Assembly (NCBI GenBank): GCA_003988855.1
Contig: QYAI01000156.1
Span: 1 to 64,000 of the forward strand
Source: Arachnopeziza araneosa
Lineage: Eukaryota; Ascomycota; Leotiomycetes; Helotiales; Arachnopezizaceae
DNA: 64,000 nucleotides
Reading direction: 5' to 3'
Shown here: positions 1 through 9,698 of the stretch, piece after piece
Layout of the letters: the number at the start of each line of letters is the position of its first letter
How positions within the stretch are numbered: position 1 is the first letter of the stretch
The notes under the pieces: generated by a model
What the model was told of the DNA's origin: nothing
Database searches by the model: none
The model's input: the letters and a program-made list of their open reading frames with translations, nothing else
Translations under genes and position numbers: made by a program

Positions 1-982
1 CATTTTTAGAGCATTTGTTGTTCTGGAGCTTGCAAATAAACGCGTCGATTTTTGATGCGGCTTTACTGCGGGACCGGCTTTACTACGGGATCTCGGTTAC
101 GAGTACCTGGGTAAGGGTAGACCTCCGACAAGTCCTCGAGCATCTACGCCTACCCACGCTACCATATCATCACCACCAGCACCATCATCATCAAGAACCG
201 ATCCGGAGCCACCCAGAGCTACCCAGAGCTGAAGTTCCAGCCAAGGGTCAAGTTTCAACCACAGCACTCATCACAGTATGCCACCGGCCTGCCTGGAAAC
301 CGCCGCTAGCATATCTTTCAGGAACCAATACCCTTGCCTCGGTACTCGGCCAAAGCAATCACCACCTTCTCTACTTCAAAGCTTCCCAGGATGCTTATCA
401 CTTCTTCCTGTCGTCGTCTCTCACTCCGTTTTATATTGTCCAGCTTGTGCCGGCCGATCTCACTACCAACCAGACCTCGACGATTGAATGGACCGTCGTT
501 CCTAAGGTCTGGGCGAGTAAGGAAACCCTTACGGCGAGTAGGTATGTTTTTGAGGAAGACATGTTTGGGCAGGTATGGATTAAGAAGGAACTGAACTGGG
601 TACGTTACAGTCCCCTCCCTGCCCGTTTCCAAACTTGTTCTTTACTATCATAATCTTCCTATAATTCATCTCTCACTCCGGTGGTTTCTCAAGCCGTCCC
701 TCCCCACTTCACGTCTCTCATTATTCACCTCTTAATGGCTCAACCAAAAAGTCCACTAACCCCATGAAGCACCAAATCTTACAAATCATCGACTTCTCGC
801 GCGACACCCTTGACAATAGACTATATAGCGCCTCACGTAATATTCCCAGAAAGCGTGCCGAGGAACGGGAGCAGTACTCGACGGCTCAGGCAACTGCGAG
901 ACTTTTCTCGCGCATGCGAGGGATGAAAGAGATAAAACTCTTGGAGGAGTTGCATGGAGGATTCTTTGACAAGCGATACTAA
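1..982 (+). CDS. 3' part of an uncharacterised protein gene (left-truncated)
   Basis: The reading frame is open to the left edge and has no credible start in the window, so the gene begins upstream. I read exon sequence up to 599, an intron at 600-769 (GTACGT donor, CTAAC branch-like site near 754, AAG acceptor) and a last exon at 770-982, joined in phase 0. The upstream part includes a His/Gln-rich stretch near 165-200 that may be linker or an unrecognised intron. The C-terminal part is charged (Arg, Glu, Lys rich) and looks like a soluble helical segment. I do not recognise the family, and no signal peptide or membrane segment is visible. Only the exon-2 frame and the splice joining it to the upstream frame are well supported; the structure left of about 250 is uncertain. 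Confidence 0.45.
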
Positions 983-1141
983 GTCGACCAGGTAATGTGA
1001 CGTGTTATTTCTGCGTAGTCTTAGTCAAAATTTCTCGTCTAAGGGAGTTTTTACACTAACTAGCGAAACCGTTACTTTAGTTTTGCAGTTTTTGTAAAAT
1101 TATTTGGGATGATATTACTAGAAATAAAAAATGAAAAGCCG

Positions 1142-1156
1142 AATAAATATAAAAAG
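1142..1156 (+). promoter_or_regulatory. TATA-like element upstream of the GH16 gene
   Basis: An A/T run containing TATAAAAA lies about 120 bp upstream of the ATG at 1276, in an otherwise mixed-composition promoter. Position and sequence fit a TATA element giving a short 5' UTR. This is inference from sequence only. Confidence 0.4.
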
Positions 1157-1275
1157 CGTAAAATCCCCCGTGTGTGCTTCTGGTTCATCAAGTCCAAAAA
1201 CGACTTTCTCACATTCTCACATTCCATCAGATCTTCACCGTTATTATTCCATCTACTCAGAAGTCGAATACCATC

Positions 1276-2181
1276 ATGCAGATCAGCAACCTCATCTCTG
1301 TCGGCCTACTCGCCATCGTCACCGCCGACTCATTTGTACCATCCTTGAATCTGCCTCAACAAGCCAAGTTCGTCCCGATATTCTTCGACGGCTTCTCCAG
1401 ACAGTCAGAGACACTTCCATCAAACGACAACTGGCTCTTCGACCTAGGCACCGGATATCCAGCTAACTATTACCCTCAATGGGGCAACAACGAACAGCAA
1501 ACGTACACCGACTCGCTCTCTAACATCCATATCAACGGCGATCAAAATCTGGCCATCATCCCATCCTTTGAGAATGGAATGTGGACCTCTGCTCGTATTG
1601 AAACGCGCCGATCTTTCTCCTGTGCACCAGGAAAACTGATGCTCATCGAGGCGAGAATCAAGCTCGGTGATGCACCTGCATGGCAACAGCAGGGGATCTG
1701 GCCGGCATTCTGGGCCCTAGGAGCGGCTTTCCGAGACAGTCATGTCAGCTGGCCGTGGTCTACGGAGTGGGATATCATGGAAGTATGGAATGGTTCAGGA
1801 TTGATGTATGGGACTGCTCATTGTGGGACTGATCCTGCAGGACCATGTAATGAGAAGGTTGGGATACAGTCTGCAGGTAGATCGTTCGCGATGGGTCAGT
1901 GGCACACTCTTTCGTTTGTGGTGGATAGATCTGGGACCACGGGCGAGGGATGGCGACAGGAGTCGCTTGCTTGGTACCTGGATGGCGAGAAGGTTCACAC
2001 CGTGACTGGGGAGAGGATTGGAGATGAATCCACGTGGGATTTGTTGGCCCATCAAGGTCATTTCTTGTTGTTGAATGTTGCAGTTGGAGGTGACTTACCT
2101 GGCCCATCGGATACCAACACTGTTAGCGGGCTATCTGCGGCCATGGAGGTTGACTATGTCGGGGTATGGAACTCGTCATAA
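1276..2181 (+). CDS. Secreted glycoside hydrolase family 16 (beta-glucanase-like)
   Basis: Single-exon gene of 301 aa. The ATG at 1276 is chosen because it begins a clear secretion signal (MQISNLISVGLLAIVTA); the frame upstream has no other ATG. The GH16 active-site pattern ExDxxE is present as E164-W-D166-I-M-E169, with E164 expected to be the nucleophile and E169 the acid/base. Conserved aromatic segments before it (GIWPAFWALG) and a late beta-strand region (DYVGVW) fit the jelly-roll fold. By family knowledge such enzymes cut beta-1,3(4)-glucans outside the cell, in nutrition or wall remodelling; the exact substrate cannot be read from sequence. The length is normal for a catalytic domain without a binding module or GPI signal. 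No introns are visible. Confidence 0.88.
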   Translation: MQISNLISVGLLAIVTADSFVPSLNLPQQAKFVPIFFDGFSRQSETLPSNDNWLFDLGTGYPANYYPQWGNNEQQTYTDSLSNIHINGDQNLAIIPSFENGMWTSARIETRRSFSCAPGKLMLIEARIKLGDAPAWQQQGIWPAFWALGAAFRDSHVSWPWSTEWDIMEVWNGSGLMYGTAHCGTDPAGPCNEKVGIQSAGRSFAMGQWHTLSFVVDRSGTTGEGWRQESLAWYLDGEKVHTVTGERIGDESTWDLLAHQGHFLLLNVAVGGDLPGPSDTNTVSGLSAAMEVDYVGVWNSS

Positions 2182-3406
2182 GATATGATTTGTAGTGTCT
2201 GGCTTGTTTTAGAATATTTGTTGGCATAGAAATGACAAAACTGATGCAAATTTTCGCAAGACCGTCGAGGCGGGTAAAATTCATCTTCGACAAACGAAAA
2301 AATCAAAACCGCAAATTTCAATACTCGTCTTGAACAGACACTTGAAACTTAAAATTCGGAGCTCTTAGATACTCATCTTTCATTGTCAAGAATTTTTATC
2401 GACTTTAGTAGGGTAAAGATTGTGGTATTTGAGCCTCGACTTTACAATTTCCCGACGCTTCGGCAAAGACGAATTCTGACCGCCTCGCGTGATCAGAGTC
2501 ACAAACGTGTCACGTGCTGAGATGATACTCCTGTATCTAAAATGAGACGGTCTTCCAAAGCAAGCGATCTCTTACTGCGGATCAGACTTGAAATATCTCA
2601 GAGAAGCTTGAGAGTATCCAGACTTCTGCTCAATAGATTCGCTGGATGTTTATAGAATTGTCACCTGACAGGAACTCCTGTGATGTCTTGGAACCCCTTA
2701 AACTTTCTCGGGGATGTCCAGCTTGATATGCAGCTTCAACCAAATCAGCACACCCACCCAACATGTCCAAACCAGAGACGCTCCAGATGCGCATGTGAAA
2801 TGTTTTTCTCTTGGCAAAGCAGGCCCAGTGGTGATTCGATGAATCCAAATCTGGGAGGGGCGGGAAGCAGCAAGTCTGGAGCGCACTGGACCACTCAAGC
2901 AAAGATTGAGTTAAACGGCCTTCCCTGTTTCAGCCAACGCATCTGGGTAATCCCCGTCAGCGGGAAGTGCATCCGTCCATGTGATAACGAAAGAAATGAA
3001 GGAGGTGCTGATAAGGAAGGATGAAGAGACGGTCCTCATCGTGCACATGGCAATCCATGAGCGGCGTTACTGATCCTGTAGGCTCCCAATTCCGCAAGGC
3101 TGGATACTCTCGTTTTCCCCAACGCGACTCTGGGAAACCAAACGAGCACCTCTATGGCGCTTTATACTCCAGGGTCTTGTCTCGGTAGCCGTGGCCCCCT
3201 TTTCTGTGGTCTCAGCTCTTGATTGAGCTGAGCGTACCCCGCCTTAAACCCTTTGCAGCCAAAACCCGAAGACTTGCATACTCAGCTTGCTGTCCTACCT
3301 GAGCCTTAAAAGCCCTGTGTCATGCATCACCCAAACTCACCAAGTAATATGCATTCGGCCGATTTGCGACTCCAAAGAGGCAGAAGAGACGATCGTCCAG
3401 GCGAAC
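2182..3406. other. Intergenic, no gene seen
   Basis: About 1.2 kb between the GH16 3' end and the Zn2Cys6 regulator. It holds only short, mutually overlapping open frames without start context, splice logic or recognisable domains. It probably contains the GH16 terminator and the regulator's promoter and 5' UTR. Confidence 0.6.
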
Positions 3407-5450
3407 ATGTTGGTTATATCCGACGCCTCACATACCACCAAAAAAGAAGTCCGCTCTCGGCAGCGAACTTCCACCTCATGTACAGAGTGCAGGAGGCGGA
3501 AACAAAAGGTACTGATTCACCAGAGACATTCTTCCGCGAGCCGCCGTGACGGCTAACCTATGAATTTGAAGTGTAATCAAGCCAAAGATCGAGCATGTAA
3601 CAATTGCGCCCGGAGGTATCCTCCGGTGGCTTGTACGTATGAGGGCTTGAGGTCAGTTTGCAGGTCGTTCAAGAACCGCGGAGGCTGACAGAACCCAGGA
3701 AGATTCCCACGATCAAGGAAAATGTTTCTGAGCCAGGGCTCCGGCAGCCCAAGATTGAAACGGACGAGGAACAAAGTTTCCAAGTCATCGCGCATTTGCG
3801 AGAAGTAGGAAATCTAACGCCAAACCTCTCGATAGATAGACATCATCACTTGGATCTAATCAATCGACTCCCGCCAATACCGGACTGGATAGGAATTCCA
3901 GGCATTTGGAATGGGCTATCAGATTCCGCATCCTCGTCACCCGAGAGGGAGGATGCTCCAGATGCGTCCAGCGACAACATCGCACCATCTATTCGTGTGA
4001 AGCGATTTTACTCCTACCCTGAACATTACACCAGTCCGTACAGCCCTCCCAAACTATGTGTGGGTGGTGTTGCGCTTGACCCTCTATTTCATCTTCCGAT
4101 GGAAGCTTCAAGACGAAATACTGAGCTCTTCCACTTCTGTACGTCAGTCCTGCTTTGATGCTGTTGACATACTGATAAGCTTTAGTTATTCAAAGATTAT
4201 CTCCCTATATGTCATCCATAGACGGGAATAACCCCCCCGACGCTTTTACAAGCAAATGGATGCCGTTCATGACACACTCTCCGATCCAAATCTACGTTAC
4301 GCTCTTGACCACCTCGTACTTCCAGGCGACAACTCGAAGAATTGATGTCAATAAAGCTGTGGATGCCATCTCTGCCAAGATGAAACTTATCAATCTCATC
4401 AACGAGCAGATAGTTAGTCGTAACAGTGCGGTGACTGATTCTAGCATTGCAGCGGTCATGTCGCTCGCTTACAACGAGGTCCGTCAAACCTTAGACTTTT
4501 CTTCATCAAACTTACACAATCTAGTTAATCTATGCAGATGAGAGGAGCGTAGTAGCCCACATGAGAGGACTTCAATCCATGCTTCGGAATCGAGGTGGTC
4601 TTCAGACGATTGATTTTGACATGCTCCGTAAATTGCTGTTTCGGTTCGCTTCTTCAATATCTTGCCACCCCCTTTGCCTCCTCGCTAATTTGCTGACAGG
4701 ACCGACTATCAAGTCGCTTGTACGTTTGAATGCGACCTCTTCCTTCATACGATTAGTGATCCTATCCCCACCTTTACCACATATCCAATCGAACTAGACA
4801 ATCCTCTCCTCCAATCATCTACACGCTTCGTCTCATCAGCCAAAATACTCGGCATCTCTCCAGAGGCAGCAGGTATCCTCGATGATATGCGCTTCCTAAC
4901 CACTTCTATCATCTCCTTATCATCAGATCCTCAATCAGAGAAACATTCCAAGTTTCTTGTCACGGTTCAGTGGATCCATGAACGTCTCGCCTCGACTTCG
5001 GAACCCCATTTAGACCACGCATCAGATTTCCTCTACCAGACTCTCCACACAACAGCCACCATCTACTCTTCCGCAATTCTCACTCGCACTCCCCTCTCTA
5101 TGGCCTGTACCAATGAGCTCCTCCAACGCCTCTGGATGCGCATGTGGCGCGTACCTCTCCCGCGATGGAAACTCATCCCTGGAATCTTCTCCTGGGTCCT
5201 ACTAGTCGCTAACCCGTACGCAAGAGATAAACCTGAAGGCAGGTTCCTGAAAGGTTTGCTGCCCGCTTGTACCATGGCGATAGGCGTCGTGGACTGGGAT
5301 GTGGTTTCGGCTATGCTAAATGGATTTTTGGTTGTGCAGGAGTGGTTGGGTGGGGAATTCAGAGAAGTAGTAAATAGAGGTGAGGGATCAATGGTAGCCG
5401 TCTCGAAGGTACCACAAGGTGGAAGACCCTCTTGGTCATTTAGCGAGTAG
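3407..5450 (+). CDS. Zn2Cys6 transcription factor with fungal-specific C-terminal domain
   Basis: Six-exon gene, 591 aa: 3407-3508, 3572-3651, 3699-4138, 4186-4482, 4538-4643 and 4700-5450; joined lengths are a whole number of codons. The N-terminus carries a binuclear zinc cluster, CTECRRRKQKC across the first splice, then CNNC and a final Cys in exon 2, the fungal DNA-binding fold. The rest resembles the fungal_trans_2 (PF11951-like) family: segments such as QRLSPYMSS, FTSKWMPFM and HMRGLQSML are typical of that group. The exon 2-3 intron (47 nt, GTCAGT donor, GCTGAC branch) is needed to keep frame. The exon 4-5 donor (GTCAAA) is the least certain; another donor would change one residue or so. 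The regulator probably acts in the nucleus; its targets are unknown. Confidence 0.82.
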
Positions 5451-6388
5451 CGATATCTGTTTTTGCATTGAGCGTTGCATTATTATGAGTCCTGCGAAGG
5501 AGGAGTTTGGCATATGATGAGCGGCATTTTTATTGTGTGGTCAAGAAGGGAACTCATGAATTGATAACTCTTTTCTTTGAGATATTTAGTTAGGTAATAT
5601 AATTAACCAACCTTGTTCCATCGTTATGAAGGAGAGATACCGTGGTAACCACCTTTAAATTAGTCATAATCTTTCGCAGTCTCTTCGACCTTTGACTCTA
5701 GTGTAATTCTGAGTAGTACAAAGGGTAAAAATTGAAGAGCTATTATTTGGTTATGAATAGCGAATAGTAGGAAATATGACCCGTTAAACTGATGTTAGGT
5801 CACTGGAGAAAGCTCAAATTCGAGGCTCACTGCTTAATACTTTAATTGTTTCTGGTCTACACAGGCTTTCGAACGAAATCCAGGAGACTAGATCTGAGAC
5901 TTCATCACTGACAGAGCTTCGTTTCCTAAAATCTTCAGCTTCGCCATTGTTAATAGACTGTTTGAGAATACAAAATATCCAACGTGCAACGAATTGGTTC
6001 CAACCCTGGTGGAGCTCCTCTTGGCTTCTTGAGTGAAGGCTCGCAGAGGAAAGAACCTTCATCATGCATTTGCTACATTGAAATATGATAGACGATTCTT
6101 TCTCCATTTTATAAGCCGAACATAGATGTTTGTTCAAAGGAGAAGCATTATTTCGAAATCCCATTGGAGATGGCGTTGCTAACAACGTTATGCACAAGCA
6201 AGAGGTTCTGTGGCGGTGGTGGCTCAGACGAATCTTCTCCCAACTTCGTCTAGCCTCATGCGAAGCCTACTCATACCCTTAGCCACCACACGAATCACAG
6301 CTCAGCAGCACAAAATCCGTCTTCACCATGTATCAGTCCAACCCTCAGTCAATTCCTCTGCTAGGCCACGGGCTCCTAATTCCTGAGT
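5451..6388. other. Intergenic, no gene seen
   Basis: About 0.9 kb, A/T-rich near 5560-5800. A 127-codon minus-strand frame at 5814-6197 begins at TTG, has no splice partner and shows no domain, so I do not call it. Confidence 0.55.
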
Positions 6389-8582
6389 ATGGCAGAGGCT
6401 ATCGGTCTGGGTGCATCGGTGGTCGCATTCGTAGCACTGGCAGGACAAGTCGCGCAAGGCTGCCAATACTTCATCACCCTGGTTGACAATGTAAAGGAAG
6501 CCTCTCTGAAGACCTTCGAACGCTACACTCCGAAGTCAAGTTATTTCAACTCACCGTTGATAGCTCAGGCAAGAGATCGCAGCTCTCGAAACTTCTGGAT
6601 TTCCTACCGAAGTTGGCGGACACGCCCAAGCGGTGCGACTGGCTCTGGAGTATGGCGAAGAAGCTGTCCAGAAATTACTGAAGTTTGCGAGGAAGATATC
6701 TAGGGGGAAATGGTCCTCTGTTCGGTTTGCTTTTGGAAAGGACAAATACACAAAGCTTGTTGCGCGTGTCCAGCGAGCCAGCGCACATATCTCTACGACA
6801 CAGGCAAGCATACTTTTGTAAGTTGAGCTATGCTGAAATGAGCACGGTTATTAACTAGAAAAGGTCAAATGGACGCCAAGAAACTCTTAAGACTAGAGTC
6901 ACACATCAAACCCTCAGCTCCCTTGCCTCGAAGATCGATAGCTCCTCGAGGAATATAGACATATTGGCAGCAAGATTTGACGGAATCTCTTTGAACACAG
7001 CAAATATACAAACGGGATCACAGAGCTGAGGACCGAGACTCCTCGAATTACTTCAGAAACTGTCGATAATTTGATAACAAGATTAGATGGAGTATCATTG
7101 AACACTACGCAAATAAATAGAGCTGTGACTGAGTTACAATCTGATTTCTCGCAAAGGCTTCATGATCTCTCGACTGGTGTGAACGCAATTTTGTCTTCGA
7201 AGATCATTGCTTCGACAAGTGTTGTTTCACAAACATCAGAAGCTGAAACAATTCACCACAGTGTTTGAGAAATATATGCTGCAATCGAAGCCTTGCATGC
7301 CACCTCTGAAGGCCTGAGACGGTTACCTCTGGGCATATCAGATGGTATCAAAGAGAGTTTCAGAGGAGTTCTACTAGAATTCTATCTTGAAACACAAAAG
7401 ATGCCAGCGACTCATGCTGAATGGCTATGCGAGAATCCTGGGTTTCTTAGTCTCCCTGACAATTGGCAATCGGAACGAAGAATTATACGTCAAACCACCT
7501 TAACGCAAAAATACGTTCGTAATATCGGTATCATCACTGTCCAATCAACAACTACAACTTTCTGGGAACGAGGATCGGACGATAGTCCTCGGTCAAGTCC
7601 AGCTACTTCTCCTTCGTTCAAGGAGGATTTGCGAGATTCAGCTCAGCGCCTGAACCAAAATTGCGGGTATACAATGTAGTGGACTCAGACGCCCCGATTG
7701 TCGAAGCCTGCACCTCTGGAAATGTTTCAATGGTCAGATGGCTCTTTGATAGCAGACAATCCTCGCCATTCGATCAATTGAGTGATGATAAGTCCTTGCT
7801 TGAATTGGTTTTCATGAGAGTAATTGAAGAGGCTTCTCACTTTTCCACCTGGTTGAACTCGCCCCTGAAGACTGACGCGTTGGTTTCCATACATCTAGAT
7901 CTCGTTCAACTTGGACTTGATCCTGGAATGCCAAGAGTGAATGACGACTCGTTTGGGTCGTCACCCCTTCTAGCACTTGCTACACTTTATCTCAAATTCT
8001 GCCCAAGCTTTTCCGCTCCATTAGCCCAGTTAGGTCGAGAAATTATCTGCTATAGCGTGCATGATCCACTACACGGCGCAAGTATTCACGATTTGTATCA
8101 ACCACATTCATTCGTAGATGAGACCGGCTGGTGTTAGTTTTCGAACTGGCTGTAGATCCGGGAATGGGACCACATTCATTTTTCTAGGGTCCCACCGCAT
8201 TTACAACTTTCCCGATCTTGGATGAGGCTCGTAAACAGTGTTGAGGCTTGCTTACATTCTGGGTTATCCATTCAAGATCCTCCTCCATTATTCCAAGAAA
8301 TAGTAGCGCAAGCACACAGATGCTGTTGATTATTTTAGAAACGACCATCCGCAGTCTGGGCCATGAACGTAATTCTGTCTTGGATTTTTTGGAGCAAGAA
8401 TCATATCTCTCTCTAACCATTCAGCTCCTGAACATAGGGGATCCGAACTCTTTTGGTCCGAAAGAACTCTACTATCAACCTGCTTCTGAGATAGTACCAC
8501 TTCTCTTCGCTTTAATGTTGCAAAAATTCGATTTTTCATGGCCCAAAGAGAATTTCAAGATCCGAGGTGCTAGATTCAGTTA
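6389..8582 (+). pseudogene. Broken NLR-type gene with Helo-like/STAND N-terminal domain
   Basis: The start MAEAIGLGASVVAFVALAGQ and the following segments match the fungal N-terminal domain found on STAND/NLR and ankyrin proteins (PF17111-like). The frame then breaks repeatedly. A TC duplication near 6503-6507 shifts frame, a second shift lies near 6562, another near 7015, a TGA stop sits at 7266-7268 between two parts of one frame, a further shift lies near 7645, and more breaks follow 8137. A normal intron can still be read at 6818-6862 (GTAAGT donor, AAAAG acceptor). Two diverged copies of a coil repeat (FDGISLNTANIQ and LDGVSLNTTQIN) lie at about 6970-7000 and 7080-7110. No NACHT ATPase motif is visible. 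It is probably a dead member of the incompatibility/immune-receptor class next to the intact NLR downstream. Confidence 0.78.
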
Positions 8583-9415
8583 ATATGGTAGATTTCGTTA
8601 CGATGTTCCGGATGAGTCTGTCAGATATGAGGCAGGTTGCAAGTGCATGACTAAGATGAACATGGGGTAGATCGTTTCTCAAAACATGATGACCTATGTA
8701 AGAAGGTACGAGAGTAGCTTAGCATAATAGATTCATCAAAACTGAGCACAAATCTCAACCAATATGAGACCAGGGGTTTCGAAGCTCACCAAACCAAGCA
8801 AGCTACTTTGCTAAATTAAAATATCAACTAGGTTGCCGAGTTTCAATCCTAGCCAAATCGTTCAGACGTCACCAGTATTCTGAGATAATACTTTACCATG
8901 AAGTCACTGTGGCACAAAAAGTTGGAGAGAAAAAATCTTGATAACTTCACCGGAGATGTTTGCAAGTTGCATCTTCATAGATTTCGGCTGGAAAAGGACA
9001 TCTACTTCTATGACAGGAAATCACGTCTCTCGAAGATCTCGGCTTTAATATAAAAGATCTTGTCACTGGCTTGTCTCCACGCTCTATCGGTCTCAATCTA
9101 TAGATAATCCCGCGCATTTTTCTTTCCATTTTTTGGAGAGTGTGTATTTTCTATCCTCATGGCGGGGTAATTTTACCCCACCATGCCAGAAAACAACACG
9201 TGACTCACTACTGTTTCTTCATATCCTTCCCACAAGTGTTTCAAAACTTTCAGTATCTTACTTACTTCAATGAATTATTCATAGAATTTTATTCTTCAGC
9301 GCTGATATCCCCTTCACTTGGTCAATTTGAACGAGATCGACCTATAAATGGTCTCCTTGGTAAGCTTGGCGTAGCTGATGCATGCATGGATTTAAAGTGC
9401 CTCGTCTGCTGCTTT
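8583..9415. other. Intergenic, no gene seen
   Basis: About 0.8 kb of A/T-rich sequence between the broken NLR-like gene and the solo LTR. Only short frames without start context are present. Confidence 0.55.
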
Positions 9416-9420
9416 GACTC

Positions 9421-9625
9421 TGTTGTACAATCACGTGCCAATATGGGAAGCCTGAATAGCCAGGCAGCCGGAACCCCATAAGGGTTCCGAGCTGCCTTAA
9501 CCTTCTTCCAATCTACGAGCCAATTCAACCCAACCAGTACAGACCCCTCCACACGTGAGGAGTCTCGTATTCTGGGTGAACCGGCCGAAACCACAGAATA
9601 ATTAGTTATTCGAAGTGAACCGACA
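9421..9625 (+). mobile_element. Solo LTR of a retrotransposon (copy 1) with 5-bp target duplication
   Basis: A 205-bp unit begins TGTTGTACAATCACGTG and ends ACCGACA, so it has TG...CA ends. It is flanked on both sides by GACTC (9416-9420 and 9626-9630), a 5-bp target-site duplication. A diverged copy with the same ends and its own GATTC duplication lies at 55287-57801. No internal retrotransposon coding sequence is present, so it is a solo LTR left by recombination. The lineage (Copia or Gypsy) cannot be told from the LTR alone. It ends 73 bp before the start codon of the NACHT gene. Confidence 0.85.
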
Positions 9626-9698
9626 GACTCTGCTTCTGGGTTATACTATCAGTTCAAACCAATCTCTTTGCCTTACAAAAGCGGAGTGACAAATCATA

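Noticed and set aside
5814..6197. 127-codon minus-strand open frame
   Set aside because: It begins at TTG, has no domain, no splice partner and no promoter-like context.
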